Assembly: GCF_010820565.1 (NCBI RefSeq)
Contig: NZ_JAAIJQ010000014.1
Location: forward strand, 1 to 64,000
Source of the DNA: Thiorhodococcus minor
GTDB taxonomy: Bacteria > Pseudomonadota > Gammaproteobacteria > Chromatiales > Chromatiaceae
Length of the DNA: 64,000 nt
Direction: 5' to 3'
Made by a program: the position numbers and the translations under genes. Every line of letters starts with the position of its first letter. The first letter of the stretch is position 1. The notes below the pieces were generated by a model that did not search any database, had not been told where the DNA came from, and worked only from the letters and a program-made list of their open reading frames with translations. Positions 7,793-16,700 of this stretch are shown here, piece after piece.

Positions 7793-8413
7793 ACTCCCAG
7801 CGTCCGAACCGCCGCCCTCATCCGGACACGTCAGCGCCTCGACCATCTCGCAGAGGAAGTGGCCGAGGACCAGATGCAGCTCCTGGATGCGGGGCGTCTC
7901 GCGCGACGGGACGGCGAGCACCCGATCGGCGCTGGGCAGCTCCGGATGTCTGGCGCCGGTAATGAGCATGGTGGTCACGCCGCGCTCGGCGGCGACCTCC
8001 AGCGCCCGCAGGATGTTGGGCGAGCGTCCACTGGTCGACAGCGCCCAGAGCACGTCGCCACGGCGTGCCAGGGCGCTGAGCTGGCGGGCGAAGACCTCGT
8101 TGAACGAGAAGTCGTTCGCCACCGCGCTCGCCGCGCTGGTGTCGAAGCCGAGCGCCACGGCGGGCAGGGCGCGGCGGGTCTTGTTGGCGAAGGGGCCGAT
8201 CAGCTCGCCGCTGAGATGGGTGGCCTCGCCGGCGCTGCCGCCGTTGCCGCAGATGAAGAGCGTGCCGCCGCGATTCATGGCATCGGCCGTCAGGGCCGCC
8301 GCCTCGACCGTGGCCTCGATGAGGGCGTCATCGCCCTGGGCGGCCTCGATCAAGGCCTTGGTGGCTTCCAGGCGGGACTGGAGAATCGCCGCGAGATCGG
8401 GGCGCTCAGGCAT
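7766..8413 (-). CDS. gmhA: SIS-domain phosphoheptose isomerase-like protein
   Basis: This is a 215-residue single SIS-domain protein. GmhA converts sedoheptulose 7-phosphate to D-glycero-manno-heptose 7-phosphate for lipopolysaccharide core. The family pattern is clear: FICGNGGSAGEATHLSGEL, AVANDFSFNEVF, ALSTSGRSPNIL and RIQELHLVLGHFLCEMVE. DiaA, the DnaA-binding paralogue, is the main alternative; the NDF.FN..F and RIQE segments favour the GmhA type. I chose the ATG at 8413 because the frame upstream is Arg-rich shadow coding inside the next gene. The two genes are separated by 38 bases and probably cotranscribed. Confidence 0.8.
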   Translation of the reverse strand: MPERPDLAAILQSRLEATKALIEAAQGDDALIEATVEAAALTADAMNRGGTLFICGNGGSAGEATHLSGELIGPFANKTRRALPAVALGFDTSAASAVANDFSFNEVFARQLSALARRGDVLWALSTSGRSPNILRALEVAAERGVTTMLITGARHPELPSADRVLAVPSRETPRIQELHLVLGHFLCEMVEALTCPDEGGGSDAGSVGLQADSC

Positions 8414-8451
8414 GGCGGCGCAAGGCCTCGCCCTGGCATCGCGGGCCGCGC

Positions 8452-9357
8452 TCAGGACGCGCGGCCGTCGCCGCCGTCGCTGTCCTTGGCGTCTTCGGCC
8501 GCCATGCGCCGCTCGAGCTCGCGCTGCCGGCGTGCCTCCCAGACCTCCTGACGCTGGGTGACGCGGCGATCCCAAGCGCCCGCGACCTCTTCAATGGTCC
8601 GCTCGCCGAAGAGCACCTGACGGAGAAAACGATAGGAGAAGCGCAGGAGCGCCTCGTCGTCCTGCGCGACCTCGCGGTAGAGGGCTTTGGGAAGGCTGTA
8701 GGTATTGCGGAAGTTCTCACTGAGCACGAAACGCCGGAAGGTATCGAGGTCATAGGATGCCATGAAAAAGAGCCGTAGGCTCGCCTCGGGCGGACGTCCC
8801 ACCGCCGGCCCAGCGGACTTCTTCTTCAGGATGAGCTGATACCACTCGCGGTTCAGGCTGTCGAAGTCCTCGCAGCCTTGCTCGGCCCGGTAGGCCGTGA
8901 CGCTGAGCTCGCGGGGCCCTTCATGGCCTTTGCAATGGGCCTCCTGGACCACCGAATAGCGCTCCTCGGCGGTGGGCGCGTCCTGCTCGCGCAGTGCCAG
9001 CAGTGCGACTGGATAGTAGCGGCACACAGTGGGGCGGTCGGCGTAGATGGCACAGCCGGCGTCGCCCGCCAGCTGGAGACAGACACCCGACTCGTCCGTC
9101 TTGAGCTTGACGCCCGGAAGACCGTCCGCGTCCATCTGAAAGGGCACCGTGTGCCGGCGCAAGAGCTCGGTCGAGCTGAGGCCGAGGCGCCGCTTCAACC
9201 GCAGGATGTCATAGGGGGTGAGGGTGACATCCGCCGCCTTGCAGCAGGCATTGAAGCAGGAGATCCCCTTGTGGCAGCGGAAGCGCAGCCTGCTCTCCGC
9301 GGTCAGGGCCTGGGGCATGACCGCGCTCTTGAAGGGAATGTCGGGCTTGGTGCTCAT
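8452..9357 (-). CDS. YkgJ-family cysteine-cluster protein
   Basis: The 301-residue protein has the YkgJ/UPF0153 arrangement: CHKGISCFNACC (about 29-40), CLQLAGDAGCAIYADRPTVCRYYP (Cys-x8-Cys-x9-Cys) and later Cys residues. The family is thought to bind zinc or an iron-sulfur cluster, but its function is unknown. The C-terminal part is charged and helical (EVWEARRQRELERRM). No good ribosome site precedes the ATG at 9357, so the internal Met14 (MPQALTAESRL) is an alternative start. It lies downstream of aprBA in the same direction, separated by a dispersed repeat, so coexpression is possible but not shown. Confidence 0.8.
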   Translation of the reverse strand: MSTKPDIPFKSAVMPQALTAESRLRFRCHKGISCFNACCKAADVTLTPYDILRLKRRLGLSSTELLRRHTVPFQMDADGLPGVKLKTDESGVCLQLAGDAGCAIYADRPTVCRYYPVALLALREQDAPTAEERYSVVQEAHCKGHEGPRELSVTAYRAEQGCEDFDSLNREWYQLILKKKSAGPAVGRPPEASLRLFFMASYDLDTFRRFVLSENFRNTYSLPKALYREVAQDDEALLRFSYRFLRQVLFGERTIEEVAGAWDRRVTQRQEVWEARRQRELERRMAAEDAKDSDGGDGRAS

Positions 9358-9493
9358 GAGGGAGTCATGGTCTCGCCCGGCCGGCTTCTGTCAGGTGGAC
9401 CAGCGCAGCGCAGTCCACCAGCGCCGGCGCGGGATTCGCTGGACTTCGCTCTCGCTTGTCCACCCGACCGATCCGAGCACCGTCATCCATTTG

Positions 9494-9530
9494 TTTTTCT
9501 TAGCGTCCTTCGCGCCTGTGCGGTTCGAAT
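9494..9530 (+). repeat. dispersed intergenic repeat, copy 1
   Basis: This 37-base T-rich/GCG-rich stretch (core TTCTTAGCGTCCTTCGCGCC) matches 44805-44841 at 30 of 37 positions in the same orientation. Neither copy is in a gene. Such sequences near gene ends are typical of dispersed extragenic repeats in gammaproteobacteria. Confidence 0.55.
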
Positions 9531-9552
9531 TTCCGATTCAAGGCTGACAGGC

Positions 9553-11532
9553 TCACTTGAACAGCTTGGACTTGTCGACGAGATCGACGTGGGCGCGCTT
9601 GAAGCAGGTCCAGCTCTTGGTCTCCTTGTCGTAGACCGAGTTGACGAAGCACTTCCAGTTCTCCTCGTCGATGCGGTTGTGATCCATCCGATAGTAGAAG
9701 CCGGGATAGCGGCTCTCCTCGCGGAACTGGATGTGCTTCATGTGGGCCTCGGCCGTGAGGATTCGGTGAGTGTTCTCCCAGGCGCGGAGCAGCTCGTGGA
9801 GGTCCTTCGCACGCATCGCTAAGGCGTCTTCCTTCAGCATCTCTAGCTTCTGCTCGGCCACGTCCAGCATCCGGGCGTTGGTCTGATAGAGGGTCGAGAT
9901 GCCGGCGACGTACTCGTCCATGATCTTCTGCAGCCGCAACTGGAGCATCTTGGGCGTGATGTAGCTGGGATTGACGTCGATCGTGGTGGTGTCGTCCCGA
10001 TGCTCCAGGAAGTTGCGCGCCGGGCGACAGATGGCGTCGACCAACTCCTGCACGGAGTCGGCCAGCTCGGGCTGGTGGTCCCTGTTGTCCAGGCAGTACT
10101 GGACCATGGCCTTGGCCGCGATCCGGCCCTCGGCATGGGAGCCCGACGAGAACTTGTGGCCTGATGCCCCCACTCCGTCGGCGGCGGTGAAGAGCCCCCG
10201 GACCGTGGTCATGGAGCGGTAGCCCCAGCTCCAGCCGGAGGGCAGGTGCTTAGGTATCTTGCCGGCGTCCGGGTGCTCCTCATCGGTCGGCGCACCCAGA
10301 TCCTCGGGGCCGGACACCCAGAGGCCGCAGCAGCCGGAGTGGGAGCCGAGCAGATAGGGCTCGGTCGGCATCAGCTCCGAGCTCTTCTTCTCCGGCTCGA
10401 CGTTCTCGCCCGCCCAGACGCCGGCCTGGCCGATGCACATGTCGAGAAAGTCCTCCCAAGCCTCGGCCTCGAGGTGCTTGATCTCCTTGGGGGTCATGGT
10501 CTCGGCCAGCTTGCCGAGCGCCGTGATGGTATCCATGTAGATGGGGCCGCGACCCTCGCGCAGCTCACGCAGCATCATGTGATTGCGCAGACAGGTCGCC
10601 GGGACGGCGGCCTGCCCATAGGGCGGATAGGCGTCCAGCAGCTCCCTGTTCTTGTCCATGTAGACCTCGCCGTAGGCGTTGACGGCCTTGGCCTTGAAGA
10701 GCAGAAACCAGGCGCCGACCGGGCCATAGCCGTCCTTGAAGCGCAGGGGCACGAAGCGGTTCTCCATCATGGTCAGCTCGGCGCCGGCTTCGGCGGCCAT
10801 GGCGTAGGTGGAGCCGGCGTTCCAGACCGGATACCAGGTCCGGCCGATGCCCTCACCCACCGAGCGCGGACGGAAGATGTTGACGCAGCCGCCGGCGACC
10901 AGCAGACAGGCCTTGAACCTGTAGACGTAGATTTTGTGCTCGCGGACCGAGAAGCCGACGGCGCCGGCGATGCGGCCCTTGTCGTGCTTGTCGTTGACCA
11001 GCCTCACGATGAAGACGTGCTCCTGAATCCGCTCGGCGCCCAAGGCCTTCTTGGCGGCCTCGGCGACGATCGGCTTGTAGGACTCGCCGTTGATCATGAT
11101 CTGCCACTTCCCGGATCGGACCGGCTTGCCGCCGTCCGCCAGGCGCTTGACCTCGTCGCCGGGCTGCTTCCAGATCGGGAGCCCCCACTCCTCGAAGCGA
11201 TGCACGGAGTCGTCGACGTGGCGCCCCAGGTCGTAGACCAGGTCGTCGCGCGTGATGCCCATGAGGTCGTTGGAGACCATGCGCGCGTAGTCCGCCGGGT
11301 CCTGCTGGCCCAGATAGGTATTGATGGCGGACAGCCCCTGGGCCGCGGCCCCGGAGCGTTCCAAGGCGGCCTTGTCGACGAGCTTCACGCTCAGATCGAC
11401 GCCCTGCTCCCTGGCCGCCTCCAGCCAGGGGCCGATCTCATAGGCGGCACCGCAGGCGCCCATGCCGCCGCCGATGATGAGGATGTCGACCACTTCCTCG
11501 ACGATCTCGGGGGTTCCGAATGTGCCAGCCAT
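9553..11532 (-). CDS. aprA: adenylylsulfate reductase, alpha subunit
   Basis: AprA is the FAD subunit of dissimilatory APS reductase; in sulfur oxidisers it works in reverse, forming APS from sulfite and AMP in the cytoplasm. The 659-residue product begins with an FAD dinucleotide fold (LIIGGGMGACGAAYE, about 18-32), has the family segments GRTWYPVWNAGSTYAM, GSHSGCCGLWVSG and GASGHKFSSGSHAEGRIAAKA (split here by function: cofactor and substrate domains), and ends in the helical capping domain. Length agrees with characterised AprA proteins. It follows aprB by 31 bases, forming one operon. No sat, aprM or qmo gene is nearby. Confidence 0.97.
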   Translation of the reverse strand: MAGTFGTPEIVEEVVDILIIGGGMGACGAAYEIGPWLEAAREQGVDLSVKLVDKAALERSGAAAQGLSAINTYLGQQDPADYARMVSNDLMGITRDDLVYDLGRHVDDSVHRFEEWGLPIWKQPGDEVKRLADGGKPVRSGKWQIMINGESYKPIVAEAAKKALGAERIQEHVFIVRLVNDKHDKGRIAGAVGFSVREHKIYVYRFKACLLVAGGCVNIFRPRSVGEGIGRTWYPVWNAGSTYAMAAEAGAELTMMENRFVPLRFKDGYGPVGAWFLLFKAKAVNAYGEVYMDKNRELLDAYPPYGQAAVPATCLRNHMMLRELREGRGPIYMDTITALGKLAETMTPKEIKHLEAEAWEDFLDMCIGQAGVWAGENVEPEKKSSELMPTEPYLLGSHSGCCGLWVSGPEDLGAPTDEEHPDAGKIPKHLPSGWSWGYRSMTTVRGLFTAADGVGASGHKFSSGSHAEGRIAAKAMVQYCLDNRDHQPELADSVQELVDAICRPARNFLEHRDDTTTIDVNPSYITPKMLQLRLQKIMDEYVAGISTLYQTNARMLDVAEQKLEMLKEDALAMRAKDLHELLRAWENTHRILTAEAHMKHIQFREESRYPGFYYRMDHNRIDEENWKCFVNSVYDKETKSWTCFKRAHVDLVDKSKLFK

Positions 11533-11563
11533 GTCGACTACCTCGGTGCGATTCTCTTGGATC

Positions 11564-12031
11564 TTACTTGCGGATCAGCTCTTCCGGCTTGCCAGGCTTC
11601 TGGACGCCGCCGAGCGTGAAGAAGCCGGGCTCGCCGATCTTGGCGAGGTCGGCGGCAGGCTTGGAGGCGTAGGGGTCGATGGAGCCTTCGGCGGTGGTGC
11701 GAACGGGAAACTTGAAGCGCTTGGTGTTGCCATTGCGGAGCTTGATGCTCCACATGATGGATTCGGCGTTGCGCTGCGGCTGCACCGACCCTCCCAGGGG
11801 GACGACGTCGGCATAGTGCCGGCATTCGATGGCCTGCTGAGGACAGCTCTTGACGCAGGCGTAGCATTCCCAGCACTGCTCGGGCTCTTGGTTGAAGGCC
11901 CGCATGGCGTGACCTGTCTCGGAACCGTCCTTGTCGAGTTTCATGAGGTCGTGGGGGCAGATATACATGCAAGCGGCCTTGTCTCGGCTCTTGCAGCCAT
12001 CGCACTTGTCGGTATGCACGAAGGTTGGCAT
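11564..12031 (-). CDS. aprB: adenylylsulfate reductase, beta subunit
   Basis: AprB carries two [4Fe-4S] clusters and passes electrons to or from the FAD of AprA. The 155-residue protein shows the first cluster in CDGCKSRDKAACMYICP (residues 10-26) and the second in CWECYACVKSCP (about 53-64), then the beta-sheet and long C-terminal tail that wraps AprA. The ATG at 12031 is preceded by AGGAG at a workable distance; a longer frame upstream adds only residues without similarity. Gene order aprB-aprA is the standard one. Confidence 0.96.
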   Translation of the reverse strand: MPTFVHTDKCDGCKSRDKAACMYICPHDLMKLDKDGSETGHAMRAFNQEPEQCWECYACVKSCPQQAIECRHYADVVPLGGSVQPQRNAESIMWSIKLRNGNTKRFKFPVRTTAEGSIDPYASKPAADLAKIGEPGFFTLGGVQKPGKPEELIRK

Positions 12032-12525
12032 AACGCTCGATCTCCTGGGGCTGAGTGGCGAGCGCGTGCCACCCAAGCCCGTGGTTGCGGAAGGCGGCTC
12101 TGCGCCCCCGCAGGCGCCCCTGACTCCGGGGCCCGAATTGATAGCGCATCCGCGCCTTGCCGACTCAGGCCAGCAGCCCGCCCGGCGTCCTCGGCAAGCT
12201 GCAGCCTGAGCCGAAACGTCATCACCGCACGATTGGGGGACGGAGGCTAGGCATTCGCCGATAGGAGGTCAATACGGGATTTCGGACTGCCTCCGCCCCA
12301 AATCGAGCGGCCAGCTTCCAGGCATCAGGCTCCAGCATTGGGAAATCAGCCCCTTGCCGGATCTTCCGGCCGCACGGCCGCTCACCCCTTGGGGGACTTG
12401 TAGGGCGCCCGAAAGCAGCTCCAAACCAGAGCGCTTGACCGGCTGCTGGTGGCTCGCACCGCTTTCCAGGTTCATAAAACCGCGCCATTGCGGCATTCTG
12501 TCTGACGCAACGACACCAGCTGCGA
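12032..12525. other. about 500 bases without a recognisable gene
   Basis: This gap between aprB and the DUF423 gene must hold the aprBA promoter on the minus strand; TATCAAT (around 12137-12143 on that strand) is a possible -10 but lacks a good -35. Small frames in the gap (for example 12354-12536) have no motif or ribosome site. AprM, the membrane anchor often found before aprB in Chromatiaceae, is not encoded here in any frame. Confidence 0.4.
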
Positions 12526-12547
12526 GGCGCTCCTAGCGAGGAGCGCC
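12526..12547. other. GC-rich perfect 9-base stem-loop
   Basis: GGCGCTCCT and AGGAGCGCC pair perfectly around a 4-base AGCG loop, about 60 bases before the DUF423 gene. No T-run follows, so it is a stem-loop of unknown role. Immediately after it, GAGCACCTATCG occurs twice in tandem (about 12568-12594). Confidence 0.4.
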
Positions 12548-12607
12548 CGCCGAGTGTCCATGGAGTTGAGCACCTATCGTGAGCACCTATCGAGTGAGTC
12601 GAGAGCA

Positions 12608-13003
12608 ATGATGAAACAGGCTTCCAATTGGCTCCTGATCGGGGCCTTGTGTGGCTTCTTGAGCGTCGCCCTGGGCGCCTTCGGCGCACACGGGCTCAAG
12701 GACAGGATCGACCCGCAGCTGCTGGCGAACTGGGACACCGCGGCGAGCTATCTTGGGCTGCATGCCGTGGCCATCCTGATCAGCGGCCTGGTACTGCTCA
12801 GCGCCCCCGAGGCCCGCTGGGTGCGAGGGGCGGCAGCGGCCTTTCTGGTCGGCGTAACGCTCTTCAGCGGGAGCCTCTTCGTGATGGCGCTGACTGGGGT
12901 GCGCGCGCTCGGCATGATCACGCCAATCGGCGGCGTCTCGCTGCTCCTGGGCTGGGTGCTGCTGGCCCTGGGCGCCTGGCGGCTGCGTCGGCTCGAGCGC
13001 TGA
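12608..13003 (+). CDS. DUF423 (YgdD-like) small membrane protein
   Basis: The 131-residue product has the DUF423 pattern: N-terminal LGAFGAHGLKDR, then four hydrophobic segments including LHAVAILISGLVLL and MITPIGGVSLLLGWVLLALGAW. It should lie in the inner membrane; function is unknown. The Met pair at 12608/12611 fits the family start; the upstream extension to 12554 is built on the tandem GAGCACCTATCG repeat and is unlikely to be translated. It is 12 bases before rsmE and probably cotranscribed with it. Confidence 0.85.
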   Translation: MMKQASNWLLIGALCGFLSVALGAFGAHGLKDRIDPQLLANWDTAASYLGLHAVAILISGLVLLSAPEARWVRGAAAAFLVGVTLFSGSLFVMALTGVRALGMITPIGGVSLLLGWVLLALGAWRLRRLER

Positions 13004-13015
13004 GCAGGCCGTCCG

Positions 13016-13750
13016 ATGCGAGCGCCCCGGATCTTCGTCGAGACGACACTCACCCTTGGCGAGGCGCATCCGCTCCCGGCCGCGCAGACACGCCACATCT
13101 GCCAGGTCCTGCGCCTGACGGCCGGCGACCGCCTGATCCTCTTCAACGGCGACGGACATGACTATGACGCGCGCCTTGCCGAGACCGAGCGGCACCGCGC
13201 GACCGTCGTCATCGAGGGGTACGGCGATGCCGAGCCGGTCCCGCCGCTGGAGATCCGGCTGGCGATCGGTATCTCCAAGGGCGAGCGCATGGATTTCGCG
13301 CTGCAGAAGGCGGTCGAGCTTGGTGTCGACCAGGTCACACCGCTCTTCACCAAGCGGAGCCAGGTCAAGCTCGACGGGGCAAGACTCGACAAACGCATGG
13401 AGCATTGGCGGGGCGTCGTCATCTCCGCCTGCGAGCAAAGCGGCCGGCGGCGGGTCCCGCTGCTGGACCCTGCCCAGCCTTTCGGCGCCTGGCTGGAAAC
13501 ACAGCGCGAAGGGGGACTTCAGCTCGATCCGGGCGCGGCGACGGCACTGCCCGGGCTCACCCCGCCGGACACCCGCGTCACGCTGCTTATCGGACCCGAG
13601 GGCGGCCTGGATCCCAAGGAGCGGGCGCTGGCCGAGGCGCGGGGCTTTCTGGGCGTGCGCCTCGGTCCGCGGATTCTGCGAACCGAGACGGCACCACTGG
13701 CCGCGATCGCGGTGATTCAGGCGCTCTGGGGCGATTTCAGAGGCGCCTGA
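13016..13750 (+). CDS. rsmE: 16S rRNA (uracil-1498-N3)-methyltransferase
   Basis: RsmE methylates U1498 of 16S rRNA using S-adenosylmethionine. The 244-residue protein has an N-terminal PUA-like part with HICQVLRLTAGD, then the SPOUT knot with KGERMDFALQKAVELGV, LLIGPEGGLDPKE and the closing LGPRILRTETAPLAAI. All are diagnostic for RsmE. It converges with chpA, leaving only 6 bases between the stop codons. Confidence 0.96.
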   Translation: MRAPRIFVETTLTLGEAHPLPAAQTRHICQVLRLTAGDRLILFNGDGHDYDARLAETERHRATVVIEGYGDAEPVPPLEIRLAIGISKGERMDFALQKAVELGVDQVTPLFTKRSQVKLDGARLDKRMEHWRGVVISACEQSGRRRVPLLDPAQPFGAWLETQREGGLQLDPGAATALPGLTPPDTRVTLLIGPEGGLDPKERALAEARGFLGVRLGPRILRTETAPLAAIAVIQALWGDFRGA

Positions 13751-13756
13751 GACAGG

Positions 13757-16700
13757 CTACTCGGCTGCCGCATGCTCATTGAGCAGAGAGCTGATCTCGT
13801 CGAGCAGCTCGGATTCCTGATAGGGCTTGCCGAGATAACGGTTCACGCCGAGCTGCATGGCATAGTCGCGGTGCTTGGCCCCGGTCCGCGAGGTGATCAT
13901 GATGATCGGCAGATGCTGCAGGCGCTCGGAGCGGCGGATGTGGCGCGTCAGCTCGTAGCCGTCCATGCGCGGCATCTCGATGTCGAGCAGCAGCACGTCC
14001 GGCAGACGCTCGTCGAGCAGCGTCAGGGCCTCGACACCGTCCTTCGCCGTCAGTACCTCCAGGCCCTGACGCCTCAGCAAGCGGCTGGTCACGCGGCGGA
14101 CGGTCAGCGAGTCGTCGACCACCATGACGCAGGGCACCTCCGCCGCGGCCTCTTCGTGCGCGGCCATGGGCACCGGCTTGTAGTCCTGGACGGCACCGGA
14201 GCGCAGCAGCGCCAGGGCATCGAGGATGAGCGCGACCCGGCCGTCCGGCAGGATGGTGCCGCCGCTCAGCCAGCGCACGCCGGCAAGCTGCGGCCCCAGG
14301 GGCTTGACGAGGATGCGCTGGCTCTCCAGGAGATTGTCGACCTGGAGTGCGACGCGCTGATCGCCGAGCCGCGCCAGCAGCAGCGGCAGCGAGCGGCGCT
14401 CGCCCAGCTCCGGCTCCTGACCGGGCTCGAGCACGCTGCCGAGATAGATGACCTTGTACTGATGGCCGCGCGCCGTGAAGGTCTTGCTGTCATCGGCATA
14501 GATGGCCATCAGCTCGTCATGGTTGATGCGCGCGGCGCCTTCTACGGTGCTATGGGGGACCGCGTACATGTTCTCGCCGGCGGAGACCAGGAAGGCCTCG
14601 ATGATGGCGAGCGTCAGCGGGAGTCGGATAGTGAAGCGCGCGCCCTTGCCCGGGAAGGACTCGAGCGAGATGGAGCCGTTGGCCGCCTTGATCTCGGAGG
14701 CGACGACGTCCAGACCGACACCACGGCCGGAGATCTGGGTCACCTTGCCCGATGTCGTGAAGCCCGGCTCTAGAATGAACTGCAGCAGAGCCTCGTCCGG
14801 GAGCTTGGCATCCTCCGCCATGAGACCGCGCGAGATGGCCTGCTTGCGGATGGCCTCCAGGTCCATGCCCTTGCCGTCGTCGCTGAGGCTGATCACGGCG
14901 TCATTGCCTTCGCGCCGCAGCGCCAGCGTCACCATACCCGTCGCCGACTTGCCCTTGGCAACGCGGGTCTTGGTGTCCTCCAGGCCGTGGTCGACGGCAT
15001 TTCTCAGTAAGTGCTCGAGCGGCGCGGTCAGGCGATCCAGGATGGTACGGTCCAGCTCGACCTCGGGGCCGATCACCTCGAGCCTGGCGGACTTGCCAAG
15101 GCTGTCGGCGGTCTGCCGAACCAGGCGATGCAAGCGGGGCACGACCTGAACGAATGGAACCAGGCGGGTCCGCAAGAGCCCATCCTGCAGATCGTCCGCG
15201 AGACGCGCCTGCTGGGTCAGCAGATGCGTGAACTCGCGCTGATAGCCGCCGAGCATCTCCTTGACGCTGATCAGGTCGTTGACCGTCTCCGCAAGACTGC
15301 CGGAGAGCTGCTGCAGACGCGAAAAGCGGTCCAGCTCGAGGGGGTCGAACTCCTTGTCGTACTCTGATGTTGCACCACTGCGCTCGAAGCGGTGGAGAAT
15401 CTGCGCCTGGGTCTCGATCTCGAGCAGACGCAGCTGCTCGCGCAGGCGAACGACGGTCTGGTCCAGCTCGCCGAGTCCGAAGCCCAGCTGGCCGTTACGC
15501 TGCGTCAGCCGACCGCGATAGATGCTGATCTCGCCAGCATGGTTGACCAGGCGGTTGAGGAGATCGGAGCGGACGCGGATCTGCGGCGCGACGGAAACAG
15601 CTGCACCTTCGCGTGCAGCGGCTTGCTCGGCGGGCTGCGCCTGGATTGGGGCTGCGGAAGCGACGTCGGCCGGCTCCGGCGACGGCGCCGGCCGCATGGT
15701 CGCGACGTCCGGCTCGGCCACGGCTCCCGCGGTTTCCTCGTCGGGCGAGCGCGAAAGCTCCTCCACCAAGGACGTCATGCGCGGGATCGGCGCCCCCTGC
15801 TCGAGGGCGTCGACCTGGGTTGCGATGGTATCCACAGCGCGCTGGGCCAGCTCGAGCGTGGTGTCGGTGACCACGCTCTGATCTTCCCCCAGGGCCTTCA
15901 AACGGGTTTCGAGCGCATGGCTCAGGTCGCCGATCGCCGAAAGTCCCGTGAGTCGAGCGCTGCCCTTGAGGGTGTGCAGCAAGCGGTTGATGCCGTCCAA
16001 CTGACCGACATCCTGGGGCGTGAGCTGCCAGTTGCGGAATTGGGTGTCGAGATTGTCCAGCAGATCGCGGGCGTCCTCGAGGAAGAGTGCGGCAAGATCT
16101 GGATCGGGCGCTGCCTGAGCCTCTTCCGCCAGGACGGGAGGCTCCGGTCTGGGCTCTGGCTCGGGTGCTGGCTGCTCCGCCTCCACCAGCTCCGCCGGCG
16201 CCTCGGCGGCCGGCTCCTCCGGCTCTTCGGAGAGCCGGTCTCCGATCTCGAGCTCTTCCTCGGCCTCGATCCCAGCCGCCTCTTCCGACGGCTCGGCGGA
16301 CACCTCGGCCGGCGGCGCCTCCTCGACCTGCGGCTCGGCCGGCGCCGGGACGAGGGGCTCGAGCAGGTCGATCAGCTCGGTCAGGGTCGCGGCGCCGGCC
16401 CCCAGCTCGGGAAGCTCGTCGACACGGCGCTCCACGCCGTCGATGGCCCGCCGGAACAGACCGAGCAGCGGCTCGTCGAGCGACGCGCCCCCGGAGCTCA
16501 GCGGCTTGACGCAGAGCTCGAGCGCCTTGGTGACGCGCGCGATGGAGTCGATGCCCGACATGCGGGCGCTGCCCGTCAGCGTATGGAGGGCGCGCTGCAC
16601 CGGCTCGCCGATCTGGGGCTCGCCGGCATCGACGCGCTCCAGGAAGGCACGCAGCTCGGCGAGATGCTCGTGCGTCTCGTCCTGGAAGATCCGCAGCAGC

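Noticed and set aside
10246-11619. 457-residue plus-strand frame across aprA
   Set aside because: It is the reverse strand of a fully conserved AprA and has no family features.
12354-12536. 60-residue frame upstream of the DUF423 gene
   Set aside because: No ribosome site, no motif, unusual Pro/Arg/Ser content, and it runs into a GC-rich hairpin.
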